DNA of 15,044 bases from an uncultured Bacteroidales bacterium (GCA_902783615.1 CACZRQ010000252.1:1-15044); one strand, 5' to 3'. Shown: positions 6,308-13,468, numbered from the stretch's first letter. The notes: generated from the sequence alone by a model not told the origin. Program-made: numbers and translations.

Positions 6308-8188
6308 ATGAAGAAACAAGTTTTATTAAGTTCCTTGCTGGCAGGCTTTTGTTTGTTGGCTCAAGCACAGAATGGCGACATTTCGAAAGATGTGGAGACC
6401 GATGAGGTAGTGGTGACTGGCACACGCAACAAATCGGACATTCGCCACTTGCCAATGACCATCACAACGGTCAATCGTTTGAAACTCATCGAAAGTAATC
6501 GCACATCAGTACTCCCCACCCTGACGGAGCAAGTGCCCAGTTTGTTTGTCACCTCACGAGGTGTGATGGGCTATGGCGTGTCAGGTGGTGCCGCTGGAGG
6601 CATCTCACTGCGTGGTATTAGTGCAAGCAGTGGCCAGCTGATGGTGCTCATCGATGGTCATCCACAATACATGGGCATCTTCAGCCATCCCATTGCCGAT
6701 GTGTATCAAAGTCTGATGGCAGATAAAGTGGAAGTTCTACGTGGTCCTGCATCCATGCTCTATGGTTCGAATGCCATGGGTGGTGTCATCAATATTGTAA
6801 CTCGCAAGATGATGGAAGATGGTGTTAAGAACGACCTGAATGTGGGTTATGGCTCTTACAACACGCTACAATCAGAGTTTACCAATCGCGTCAAGGCAGG
6901 TAAGTTCAACAGTGTTCTCTCTTTGTCGTACAACCGTACGGACGGTCATCGCAAGAACATGGAATTTGAGCAATTTGGTGGCTATGGAAAGGTAGGTTAC
7001 GACATTTCCGACAACTGGAAAGCGTACGCCGACTTGAACTTGACACATTTCAATGCCACCAATCCTGGTACCATCCAAGCCCCCATATTGGAAGGCGACC
7101 AATGGATTACCCGTGGAGCAGTATCGGCAGCCATCGAAAACGACTATGGCAAGACCTCTGGAGCCTTGAGCTTCTACTTCAACTGGGGTCATCACAAAAT
7201 CAATGATGGCTATACCCCTGGTCCTGAGAGTGGTCCACAAAAGGCCTACTATCTCTCTGACGACTCCATGATGGGTTTCTCCTGGTTCCAGAGCGTACAA
7301 CTGTTCGAAGGCAATCGCCTCACTGGTGGCATCGACTTCCAGCATATCAAGGGGCATGCCTGGAACGAATCTCGTGCCACAAGGGAAGTAACCAACACTT
7401 ATGCTGACAAGTCATTAAACGATATAGCAGGCTATGTAGATTTCCGTCAGGACATCACCTCATGGTTTACCGTCGATGCTGGTTTGCGTGTTGACCATCA
7501 TTCACAGGCTGGCACAGAGCTGGTTCCACAAGGAGGATTGTCGTTCCGCTTGCCAAAGGATGCCCAAATCAAGGCCATGGTGAGCAAGGGTTTCCGCAAT
7601 CCCAGCATTCGAGAAATGTACATGTTCCCCCCACAAAACGACGAGCTGAAGCCTGAGCGTCTGATGAACTACGAGTTGTCGTTCACCCAGCGTGCATTGA
7701 ATGGTGCCCTGTCTTACGGATTGAATCTATATTATATAAAAGGTGACAACATGATTCAAACCCAGCGTGTGGATGGAAAACCACGCAACTTGAACACTGG
7801 CGAGATTGAGAATTGGGGTATCGAAGGTAATATTGCCTATCGCATCAATGAAAGCTGGAGCGTGAATGGCAACTACAGCTACCTTCACATGAAGAATCCA
7901 GTGCTGGCTGCTCCGAAGAACAAATTCTTTGCAGGTGTAAACTACAGTCACAACCGTTGGGGGTTCAACACTGGACTCCAGTATATCAACAATCTCTATA
8001 CCGCCGTGGGCGACAACCCCCAAAAGGAAAACTTCGTGTTGTGGAACGCCGATGTAAACTATAAGTTAGCTGACTTCGCTACTTTGTATGTCAAGGGTGA
8101 AAACCTCTTGGCTCAGAAGTATGAAATCAATGCTGGCTTCCCCATGCCAAAGGCCACTTTCATGGGAGGTATTCATCTGACTTTCTGA
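6308..8188 (+). CDS. TonB-dependent outer-membrane receptor (siderophore/metal/cobalamin class, not SusC)
   Basis: The 626-residue outer-membrane protein imports a bound ligand using TonB-ExbBD energy. It starts with a clear signal peptide (residues 1-20, ending LLAQAQ). A TonB-box-like DEVVVTGTR follows at 32-40, then a plug domain (about 43-167) with SLRGIS, LMVLIDGHPQ and VEVLRGPASMLYGSNAMGG. The rest is a beta-barrel ending in the usual terminal phenylalanine. The barrel segment GFRNPSIREMYMFPP occupies the position of the FRAP-type motif of siderophore and heme receptors. It lacks the N-terminal carboxypeptidase-regulatory-like domain of SusC proteins and has no SusD partner, so glycan uptake is unlikely. 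The substrate cannot be read from sequence. No TAnnTTTG box is visible in the 59 nt before it, which suggests cotranscription with the DUF1893 gene or an activator-dependent promoter. Confidence 0.93.
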   Translation: MKKQVLLSSLLAGFCLLAQAQNGDISKDVETDEVVVTGTRNKSDIRHLPMTITTVNRLKLIESNRTSVLPTLTEQVPSLFVTSRGVMGYGVSGGAAGGISLRGISASSGQLMVLIDGHPQYMGIFSHPIADVYQSLMADKVEVLRGPASMLYGSNAMGGVINIVTRKMMEDGVKNDLNVGYGSYNTLQSEFTNRVKAGKFNSVLSLSYNRTDGHRKNMEFEQFGGYGKVGYDISDNWKAYADLNLTHFNATNPGTIQAPILEGDQWITRGAVSAAIENDYGKTSGALSFYFNWGHHKINDGYTPGPESGPQKAYYLSDDSMMGFSWFQSVQLFEGNRLTGGIDFQHIKGHAWNESRATREVTNTYADKSLNDIAGYVDFRQDITSWFTVDAGLRVDHHSQAGTELVPQGGLSFRLPKDAQIKAMVSKGFRNPSIREMYMFPPQNDELKPERLMNYELSFTQRALNGALSYGLNLYYIKGDNMIQTQRVDGKPRNLNTGEIENWGIEGNIAYRINESWSVNGNYSYLHMKNPVLAAPKNKFFAGVNYSHNRWGFNTGLQYINNLYTAVGDNPQKENFVLWNADVNYKLADFATLYVKGENLLAQKYEINAGFPMPKATFMGGIHLTF

Positions 8189-8220
8189 TTTTACGTATTA
8201 AATAACTCTCTGTTAATGAG

Positions 8221-8252
8221 GCGTTGTCTGCGTGATGCAGGCAACGCTTTTT
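8221..8252 (+). terminator. Intrinsic terminator of the TonB receptor gene
   Basis: GCGTTGTCTGC (8221-8231) pairs with GCAGGCAACGC (8237-8247) as an 11-bp stem with one G-U wobble and a 5-nt loop, followed by T5 (8248-8252). It lies 33 nt after the receptor stop codon. Confidence 0.9.
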
Positions 8253-8265
8253 ATAAATAATAATG

Positions 8266-8311
8266 GAAAAAAGCGGCCCGGCAATAATGAACGCTTCCAT
8301 TATTCCGGGCC
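8266..8311 (-). terminator. Strong minus-strand terminator hairpin (ends the 39-codon ORF unit)
   Basis: GGCCCGG (8275-8281) pairs with CCGGGCC (8305-8311) and AATAATG (8283-8289) with CATTATT (8298-8304), giving 14 bp interrupted only by one bulged base at 8282, with an 8-nt loop. On the minus strand the stem is followed by GC and T6 (8272-8267). On the plus strand no T-run follows. The orientation therefore points to a leftward transcript, although no long minus-strand gene lies upstream. A neighbouring copy of AATAATGGAA (8259-8268) can also pair with 8295-8304. Confidence 0.8.
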
Positions 8312-8321
8312 AATCAACCAT

Positions 8322-8441
8322 TCACGAAGTCAAAATTAGAAATAAATCATAGTTGATTAGGTTTAGTCTGGTTTTTGGTATGTTTCTAAAATTTGCTCGT
8401 CTAAATTTGTTTATTCCAATTACAATTACTAACTTTGCCAT
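8322..8441 (-). CDS. Putative 39-residue small protein, unknown function
   Basis: ATG at 8441-8439 opens a 39-codon frame ending at TGA (8324-8322), below the usual size cut-off. The peptide has a hydrophobic start (KLVIVIGI), a strongly basic middle (NKFRRANFRNIPKTR) and a hydrophobic end (NLINYDLFLILTS). An exact -7 box (TAACTTTG, 8460-8453) lies 11 nt before the ATG, leaving a leader of only about 5 nt. The terminator hairpin begins 10 nt after the stop. I have a vague, unverified memory of similar short hypothetical proteins in Prevotella and Bacteroides. The alternatives are a small non-coding RNA, or a dispersed repeat that happens to be open. Confidence 0.5.
   Translation of the reverse strand: MAKLVIVIGINKFRRANFRNIPKTRLNLINYDLFLILTS
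8406..8437 (+). promoter_or_regulatory. Promoter of the Crp/Fnr-type regulator
   Basis: TTTG (8406-8409), a 20-nt spacer and TAACTTTG (8430-8437) form a full match to the Bacteroidetes consensus. The start would be near 8444, giving a leader of about 75 nt before the ATG at 8521. The promoter lies wholly inside the small minus-strand ORF. Confidence 0.75.
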
Positions 8442-8460
8442 TGGAACTGATGCAAAGTTA
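8430..8460. promoter_or_regulatory. Perfect 9-bp inverted repeat formed by two facing -7 boxes
   Basis: TAACTTTGC (8430-8438) and GCAAAGTTA (8452-8460) are exact inverted copies separated by 13 nt. Each arm contains a TAnnTTTG box, so the promoters point at each other and their start sites nearly coincide. The repeat could also be an operator, for example for the regulator encoded immediately downstream. Confidence 0.6.
8453..8460 (-). promoter_or_regulatory. -7 element for the minus-strand small ORF
   Basis: On the minus strand the box reads TAACTTTG, an exact consensus match. No TTTG is present 19-21 nt upstream, so the -33 part is missing or degenerate. The expected start is near 8446, a few bases before the small ORF. 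Confidence 0.5.
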
Positions 8461-8520
8461 CAAGTTAATAGACTTTGATTTTGTACCATTTGTTACACGG
8501 TATGTTAATAAAATTTAATT

Positions 8521-9111
8521 ATGGACATTAATGAGCTGAAAAACGCCGATTTCTTCAAAGGATTGTCTGAAGATGACATAGCAAACCTGCTTTTTTCAAC
8601 ACCAGGAGCACTTAGACGTTACAAGGAAGGTGACTATGTAGCACATCAAGGTGAAGTGTGCGACAAAATTGCCGTCATGACCAAAGGATCAGTTTGCTCT
8701 TTCATGATCAACGACTATGGCAAAGAACTTATCTTGGCAAACATTGAGAGTCCCAGCCTGTTAGGTTATACTTATATTTTCGCATCCGACAACAAATTCA
8801 ATGTAAACATCGTAGCCAAAACACCTTGCGAGATGATATTCGTTGAAAAGGAAAAGCTCCTGACTCTTTTACACGATCATCCCATTTTTATGCAGTCGTA
8901 TATGAGAAATATGTCAGACATAAGCATGAAGGTGTTCAAACGCCTTTTTGAATTGAATCTGAACAAGCTGAAACAACGCTTACTAAGTTATATTGAACAG
9001 CATGACGAATTGCCCAAACAAGCAGAACTGGCCAAGCAATTGGGTGTAACCCGTCCTTCACTCTCCAGAGCGTTGGCTGAGTTGAAACGTGATGGACTAA
9101 TCAAGAAATAG
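8521..9111 (+). CDS. Crp/Fnr-family transcriptional regulator
   Basis: The 196-residue protein has an N-terminal cyclic-nucleotide-binding-like domain (about 10-125, including YKEGDYVAHQGEVCDKIAVMTKGSV) and a C-terminal winged helix whose recognition helix lies in LAKQLGVTRPSLSRALAELKRDGLI (about 170-194). There is no N-terminal cysteine cluster of the Fnr iron-sulfur type: the cysteines are isolated at about 47, 59 and 102. The cAMP phosphate-binding signature is not evident either, so the signal is unknown. It is slightly shorter than typical members (about 220 residues). The gene has a good promoter of its own. It overlaps the convergent AraC-type gene by 11 bp at the 3' end and no terminator lies between them. 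Confidence 0.92.
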   Translation: MDINELKNADFFKGLSEDDIANLLFSTPGALRRYKEGDYVAHQGEVCDKIAVMTKGSVCSFMINDYGKELILANIESPSLLGYTYIFASDNKFNVNIVAKTPCEMIFVEKEKLLTLLHDHPIFMQSYMRNMSDISMKVFKRLFELNLNKLKQRLLSYIEQHDELPKQAELAKQLGVTRPSLSRALAELKRDGLIKK

Positions 9112-10012
9112 AATCCTCTCCCAATTGAAAAGCACGAGGAGAACACCCAACAGTTGTTTTGAAATATTTGCCAAAGAACGAAGCGTTGGGGAAGTTCAGC
9201 ATGTCGCTCACCTGTTGCACGGTATAGTCGTTTTGTTTCAACAAAGCCTTAGCTTCCAGAATCACATAGTCGCGAATCCAGTCGCTTGGATGCCGTCCGC
9301 TATGCTGCATCACCACCCTCGATAGGTACTTGGACGAGATACAAAGCTTGTCGGCATAGAAGTTTAACTGCCGCTCTGTGGTGTAATTCTTTCTCACAGC
9401 ATCAACAAACTCATGAAACAGCATGTCGCCACGTTGCCTTTTCACATTCTTGTCGAACTCCCTCTCCATCTGCCCCACAGCAATAAACGACATGGCCTCC
9501 ATATAACTCATGATCAGTTCTTTCTTATAAGGAGAATCAAACAACACAGCAGAACGCATCAGTTTATAAATCTGTATAACATCAGTCATTTCCCTCTCAG
9601 AGAAATGAAATACGAAAGGTCGGGTCATGTACTCACGGAATCGCAGGGAATGTTCCATATTCATCAGCAAAGGGAATGATTTTTCAGAATATGCCATGAT
9701 GCAAACCTTGCTTCCTTCAGAAAAGACAACTCGCTCACCAATTACCCCTGGCACCACCACCAACACGTCGTTCTTGCCCACATGGTAGTCCTCCAGATTC
9801 AACCTCAAGTCTATCGACCCATGCCGACAAATAATCACGATTGCAAACATCAGTTTCAAGGGCATAGCATGAACATGCTCCTCCACTTCTTGGTTGACAT
9901 CAATCGTTGAATTCAGATTATCATCCAAAAGCACCAAGTCTTCCACCACCAGACGTCGCTCGTGGGTGGGCAACATATCAAAAATAAACTCTGTGAGCTT
10001 AGGTTCTGTCAT
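9101..10012 (-). CDS. AraC-family transcriptional regulator (second copy in window)
   Basis: This 303-residue protein has a cupin-like N-terminal sensor (DYHVGKNDVLVVVPGVIGERV is the typical arabinose-binding-like turn) and a C-terminal AraC/XylS domain (about 200-297). That domain contains YADKLCISSKYLSRVVMQHSG and then VQQVSDMLNFPNASFFGKYFKTTVGCSPRAF. The frame is open upstream to 10063, but that would overlap the end of the peptidase gene. ATG at 10012, 17 nt after the peptidase stop, fits better and gives a normal N-terminus (MTEPKLTEF). It is probably cotranscribed behind the S9 peptidase. It is not closely similar to the other AraC-type protein in this window. Confidence 0.92.
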   Translation of the reverse strand: MTEPKLTEFIFDMLPTHERRLVVEDLVLLDDNLNSTIDVNQEVEEHVHAMPLKLMFAIVIICRHGSIDLRLNLEDYHVGKNDVLVVVPGVIGERVVFSEGSKVCIMAYSEKSFPLLMNMEHSLRFREYMTRPFVFHFSEREMTDVIQIYKLMRSAVLFDSPYKKELIMSYMEAMSFIAVGQMEREFDKNVKRQRGDMLFHEFVDAVRKNYTTERQLNFYADKLCISSKYLSRVVMQHSGRHPSDWIRDYVILEAKALLKQNDYTVQQVSDMLNFPNASFFGKYFKTTVGCSPRAFQLGEDSIS

Positions 10013-10029
10013 AGTCGCATATCTAATTA

Positions 10030-12495
10030 TTACAAACTCTTGGTCGGATACATAGCCTCCCACCAGCTGTCATCATCCTGCAACCATTTCTGGAACCAGG
10101 CGAATATGGTGTTCTGCCAACGGATGCGCTTATCGTAGTCAAGAATATGATGATTCTGTCCATCCACAACCACAAAAGCAGTTGGCCTGCCCAAGAGCTT
10201 CAAGGCAGTAAACATCTGAATGCTCTCACCCACAGGCACATTGGTATCGGCATTGCCATGCAGGAACAACAATGGGGTGTGAATCTTGTCGGCATTGAAC
10301 AATGGACTCTGATCCACATACAAATCCTTGCGAGTCCATGGATAGCTGTTGGCCATACTCACCTCGCTATAACTATAGCCCCAATAGCCCTCACCCCAGT
10401 AGCTGGTATGGTCACTGATGCCAGCATGGGAAATGGCTGCTGCAAAGATATCGGTCTGTGTTTGCAGGTATTGCGTCATGAAACCTCCGTATGAAGCACC
10501 AATGCAACCAATCTTCTGGGGGTTGATGAACGCATGCTCGGCCGTGAACTTCTTCACACCCTCAATGATATCTTCAGCCACACCCTTACCAGCTGTATTC
10601 ACGTGACGGGCAGCAAATTCCTGGCCAAAGCCTGTGGCACCACTTGGATTAACCACATACACCACATACCCCATGGATGCATACACATGTTGCGGATAGC
10701 GACTCTCAAAAGTACGACTCGTCGGACTACATCCTCCATAGTAGTCCACCACCATCGGATATTGCTTGTTAGGATTAAAATCAGCTGGCAAGTAATAACG
10801 TCCGTAAATCGTGTCGCCCCGACTATTCACGAAGTTCCAACTTTGGCAATCGCCCAGCTTGATATCTTTCAAGATCTCCTTACTCAAATCCTCCACCAAC
10901 TTATAGCTACCATTCTTCAAATCAACGGAATAAATACGGTCGGAATTCTTTGTACCTTGTCCGCAATATACCATCTGAGGAGCATTATTGGCCAAAGTGA
11001 AACCTTTCACCAATTCCTCGGGCACCTTCATCTGGTGAATCTCCCACGATTTAGGCTCCATACGATACATGCTCACACTGTCCTTATTCTCAGCCATGAA
11101 GTAGATCTTGCCATCAGCCATGTTCCACTCCACATCAGTCACATTCGGATTGAAATACTTAGTCAAAGGCTTCACTCCCTTATCATCCACATCCATCACA
11201 TACAATTGATAGTCGTACATGCTGGGCACCTGATCAGGCTTCACATTCTTGCCAATACCGTTGAAAGCCTCTGGGGAGCCTTGGAACAGCACTTGCTTGG
11301 CATCGGGCGAGAACGAGCCACCAGCCAAGAATCCATCGCCATCCACCAGCTTTTCAGCTTTCAATGAATTTACATCCATGCGATAAACTGTCTGCAAAGA
11401 AGTGGGTCGTTGGGTCAATCGTTCTGAATTCACACTAAACAGTATATACTTGCCATCTTGCGAGATATCATTCAAATATATGCTGTGATAGCCGTATGTG
11501 AGTTGTTGTAGCACATGCTGTTTCAGGTCGTATTTTGCCAAATAGCTCCTGTCGCGCCATCCTGGTTGGCGATCGTCTGGCACCAACACCTCAAACACAT
11601 CTTTGCGCTCCTTAGGGCCCTCTTGACGTATCATATAAATGAGGTAATCTTCTGTGGGAGCCATCACGGCACGACCCTCGGGTAAATGACTGGCCATTAC
11701 CTGCTCAGCACCTGTCTGTGGGTCAACTATTACCAGTTCTCTACCTTGTTGGCGAGTTCTGAAATAATAATATTTTGAAGAGCGAGGCATCCATTGCCAT
11801 CCCTCCTCACCTTGTGCAAGCACCTTACCGGTAGCCAGTTCCGTAATGGAAGACGAATAATCGGTCTTGCCACTAGGTTTCGTATCACTATAAGACGTAA
11901 TGAGATACTTGCCATCGGCCGAAATAGAAACTCCACTATAGCGCTTGCCATGCATGATGTCGGTCAGCAGAATGTTTCTGCCATTCTTCATGTCGGTAAG
12001 TTTCAGCAAGCCATTCTCTGTGGTGGCCACATTCACCTTCACTTTTTCGGCATCCTTGCCAGTGAGGGCTTTAATCACCACCTGATGAGTGCCTGGCTCC
12101 AACACCAAACTATCGGGTCCCGCCTTCACACCATCTACAAACACCTGATACTTCTTCAGTCCGTCAATGGTGAGCTTGGCCTTGCCATAACGGTTGTTCT
12201 GCATCGTAAATCCAACCAGGTGAAGGGCATGGTCGGAACCCGATTTGGGAAGAGTTAAGCCATCAGTTCCTTTCAAGTCGGCATGGGAGGACGAGAACAC
12301 ATCGGTGAGTGGCAACGGTGTGTCAATCAACGACTCAGCCGAATATTTCTTGTTGTTTACATCTGTTTCATCCACCATAAACGGTTGTTGCATGGCGTAC
12401 GGACCAGCATACTTTGCGGTGGTAATCTTAATATCTTCAGCCTTGGCCAAGACACCTGTACCAACCAAAGCCATGATGAGAAGAATGCGCTTCAT
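10030..12495 (-). CDS. Exported S9-family serine peptidase (prolyl oligopeptidase / dipeptidyl-peptidase type)
   Basis: The 821-residue precursor has a signal peptide (MKRILLIMALVGTGVLAKA, cleavage near 19) and probably acts in the periplasm or at the cell surface on proline-rich or other oligopeptides. An N-terminal extension (about 20-165) includes a PEGA-like strand pattern (YQVFVDGVKAG, LEPGTHQVVIKA). A beta-propeller follows with PD40-type repeats such as ISADGKYLI, ISQDGKYILF and FSPDAKQVLF. The C-terminal alpha/beta-hydrolase carries the triad Ser668 (GASYGGF), Asp750 (HGNADTNVP) and His782 (GQNHHI). The frame is open to 12633, but the first 46 residues would cross the promoter and the divergent methyltransferase gene, so ATG at 12495 was chosen. 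An AraC-type regulator follows after 17 nt. Exact specificity (DPP-IV, DPP-5 or tripeptidyl) is not decidable here. Confidence 0.92.
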   Translation of the reverse strand: MKRILLIMALVGTGVLAKAEDIKITTAKYAGPYAMQQPFMVDETDVNNKKYSAESLIDTPLPLTDVFSSSHADLKGTDGLTLPKSGSDHALHLVGFTMQNNRYGKAKLTIDGLKKYQVFVDGVKAGPDSLVLEPGTHQVVIKALTGKDAEKVKVNVATTENGLLKLTDMKNGRNILLTDIMHGKRYSGVSISADGKYLITSYSDTKPSGKTDYSSSITELATGKVLAQGEEGWQWMPRSSKYYYFRTRQQGRELVIVDPQTGAEQVMASHLPEGRAVMAPTEDYLIYMIRQEGPKERKDVFEVLVPDDRQPGWRDRSYLAKYDLKQHVLQQLTYGYHSIYLNDISQDGKYILFSVNSERLTQRPTSLQTVYRMDVNSLKAEKLVDGDGFLAGGSFSPDAKQVLFQGSPEAFNGIGKNVKPDQVPSMYDYQLYVMDVDDKGVKPLTKYFNPNVTDVEWNMADGKIYFMAENKDSVSMYRMEPKSWEIHQMKVPEELVKGFTLANNAPQMVYCGQGTKNSDRIYSVDLKNGSYKLVEDLSKEILKDIKLGDCQSWNFVNSRGDTIYGRYYLPADFNPNKQYPMVVDYYGGCSPTSRTFESRYPQHVYASMGYVVYVVNPSGATGFGQEFAARHVNTAGKGVAEDIIEGVKKFTAEHAFINPQKIGCIGASYGGFMTQYLQTQTDIFAAAISHAGISDHTSYWGEGYWGYSYSEVSMANSYPWTRKDLYVDQSPLFNADKIHTPLLFLHGNADTNVPVGESIQMFTALKLLGRPTAFVVVDGQNHHILDYDKRIRWQNTIFAWFQKWLQDDDSWWEAMYPTKSL

Positions 12496-12522
12496 ATTAA
12501 TGTTTTTTAAGTATAAACTATC

Positions 12523-12553
12523 TGCAAAGATAACGATTTTTTCTATCTTTGCA
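12523..12553. promoter_or_regulatory. Symmetric divergent promoter between the peptidase and RNA methyltransferase genes
   Basis: TGCAAAGATA (12523-12532) and TATCTTTGCA (12544-12553) form a perfect 10-bp inverted repeat with an 11-nt spacer. Each arm holds an exact TAnnTTTG -7 box: 12525-12532 reads leftward to the peptidase (leader about 22 nt) and 12544-12551 reads rightward to the methyltransferase (leader about 13 nt). The -33 boxes are poor (ATTG for the minus strand, none clear for the plus strand). Confidence 0.7.
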
Positions 12554-12570
12554 CAATATTTTATAAAAAT

Positions 12571-13386
12571 ATGGTAGAAAGTAAGATTACAAGCCTTCAA
12601 AATGCCAAAATCAAACAGGTGGTGGCATTGCAACAGAAATCGGCTGAACGTCGCAAACAGGGTGTGTTTGTAGTGGAAGGGCTACGAGAATTGCTGCATT
12701 GCCAGAAGGCTGGATACCAAATGGAGACATTATTTGTTTGTCCCTCGATAATGGGCTCTTCTTCCTTGCCACAAGCCATGAATGATGTCACTACATACGA
12801 AGTAACCCCTGACGTTTACGAGAAGATGGCATATCGTGGAGGAACTGAGGGTGTAATGGCATTGGTACAATCCCGTTGTCTGCAACTGAAAGATTTGAAA
12901 CTCCCTGAACACCCTTTGCTGATGGTACTTGAGAGTGTGGAGAAGCCTGGCAATTTAGGTGCAATCCTCCGTAGTGCCGATGCTGCTGGTGCAGATGCCG
13001 TAATCGTGTGTGACCCCTTGACCGATCTCTACAACCCTAACCTTATCCGCAGTTCTATTGGTGCCATCTTCAGTGTGCCTTGTGTGGCTTGCTCTTCTGA
13101 AGAATGCATCAATTTCCTGAAAGCCAAAGGTATTCACATCCTGACGGCTCAGTTGCAGGATTCCAAATTGTATTATGATACTGATATGACCCAAGGCACA
13201 GCCATCGTCATGGGCACGGAATCTACGGGTCTGACGCAAGTATGGCGAAAAGCAGCTGATGCCCATATCCGCATCCCCATGTTGGGACAACTCGATTCGT
13301 TGAATGTAAGTGTCAGTGCAGCTATCCTGCTTTATGAAGCGATCAGGCAACGGATGAGAATTAATGAAAAACAAATTCCTTTTTAA
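12571..13386 (+). CDS. TrmH/SpoU-family RNA 2'-O-methyltransferase
   Basis: The 271-residue SPOUT enzyme transfers a methyl group from S-adenosylmethionine to a ribose 2'-OH in rRNA or tRNA. An N-terminal substrate-binding domain (about 1-100) is visible, beginning with the typical ITSLQNAKIKQVVALQ and including RRKQGVFVVEGLRE. The catalytic knot has motif 1 VEKPGNLGAILRSADAAG (123-140, likely catalytic Arg134), IRSSIGAIFSVP (159-170), motif 2 VMGTESTGL (213-221) and motif 3 IPMLGQLDSLNVSVSAAILL (235-254). Length and layout fit the RlmB/TsnR-like group, but the modified nucleotide is unknown. It starts about 13 nt after the expected transcription start. No terminator is evident before the MATE gene, which has its own promoter. 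Confidence 0.93.
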   Translation: MVESKITSLQNAKIKQVVALQQKSAERRKQGVFVVEGLRELLHCQKAGYQMETLFVCPSIMGSSSLPQAMNDVTTYEVTPDVYEKMAYRGGTEGVMALVQSRCLQLKDLKLPEHPLLMVLESVEKPGNLGAILRSADAAGADAVIVCDPLTDLYNPNLIRSSIGAIFSVPCVACSSEECINFLKAKGIHILTAQLQDSKLYYDTDMTQGTAIVMGTESTGLTQVWRKAADAHIRIPMLGQLDSLNVSVSAAILLYEAIRQRMRINEKQIPF

Positions 13387-13416
13387 GTCCGTTTTTTTCG
13401 TCTTGAGGCATTAATA

Positions 13417-13448
13417 CTTGTATTGATAACACTTTTTCACTACCTTTG
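13417..13448 (+). promoter_or_regulatory. Promoter of the MATE exporter gene
   Basis: CTTG (13417-13420, one mismatch to TTTG), a 20-nt spacer and TACCTTTG (13441-13448) match the Bacteroidetes consensus. Start near 13455, leader about 14 nt. Confidence 0.65.
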
Positions 13449-13468
13449 CAAACAATAATCCAAGCTAC

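Noticed and set aside
6308..8188. SusC-type glycan receptor of a polysaccharide utilisation locus
   Set aside because: The protein is only 626 residues, lacks the N-terminal regulatory-like domain of SusC and has no SusD or glycoside hydrolase nearby.
8521..9111. Oxygen-sensing Fnr with an iron-sulfur cluster
   Set aside because: There is no N-terminal cysteine cluster; the cysteines are isolated, so only the broader Crp/Fnr family can be claimed.
10013..10063. N-terminal extension of the second AraC-type protein by 17 residues
   Set aside because: The extension would overlap the last codons of the peptidase gene, whereas the ATG at 10012 gives a standard N-terminus and a normal 17-nt gap.
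10534..11367. A 277-residue plus-strand frame opposite the S9 peptidase
   Set aside because: It is antisense to a well-supported gene, is rich in His and Ile as expected from the opposite strand of coding DNA, and shows no domain pattern.
12496..12633. N-terminal extension of the S9 peptidase by 46 residues
   Set aside because: It would cross the divergent promoter and overlap the methyltransferase gene, and would bury the clear signal peptide that begins at 12495.
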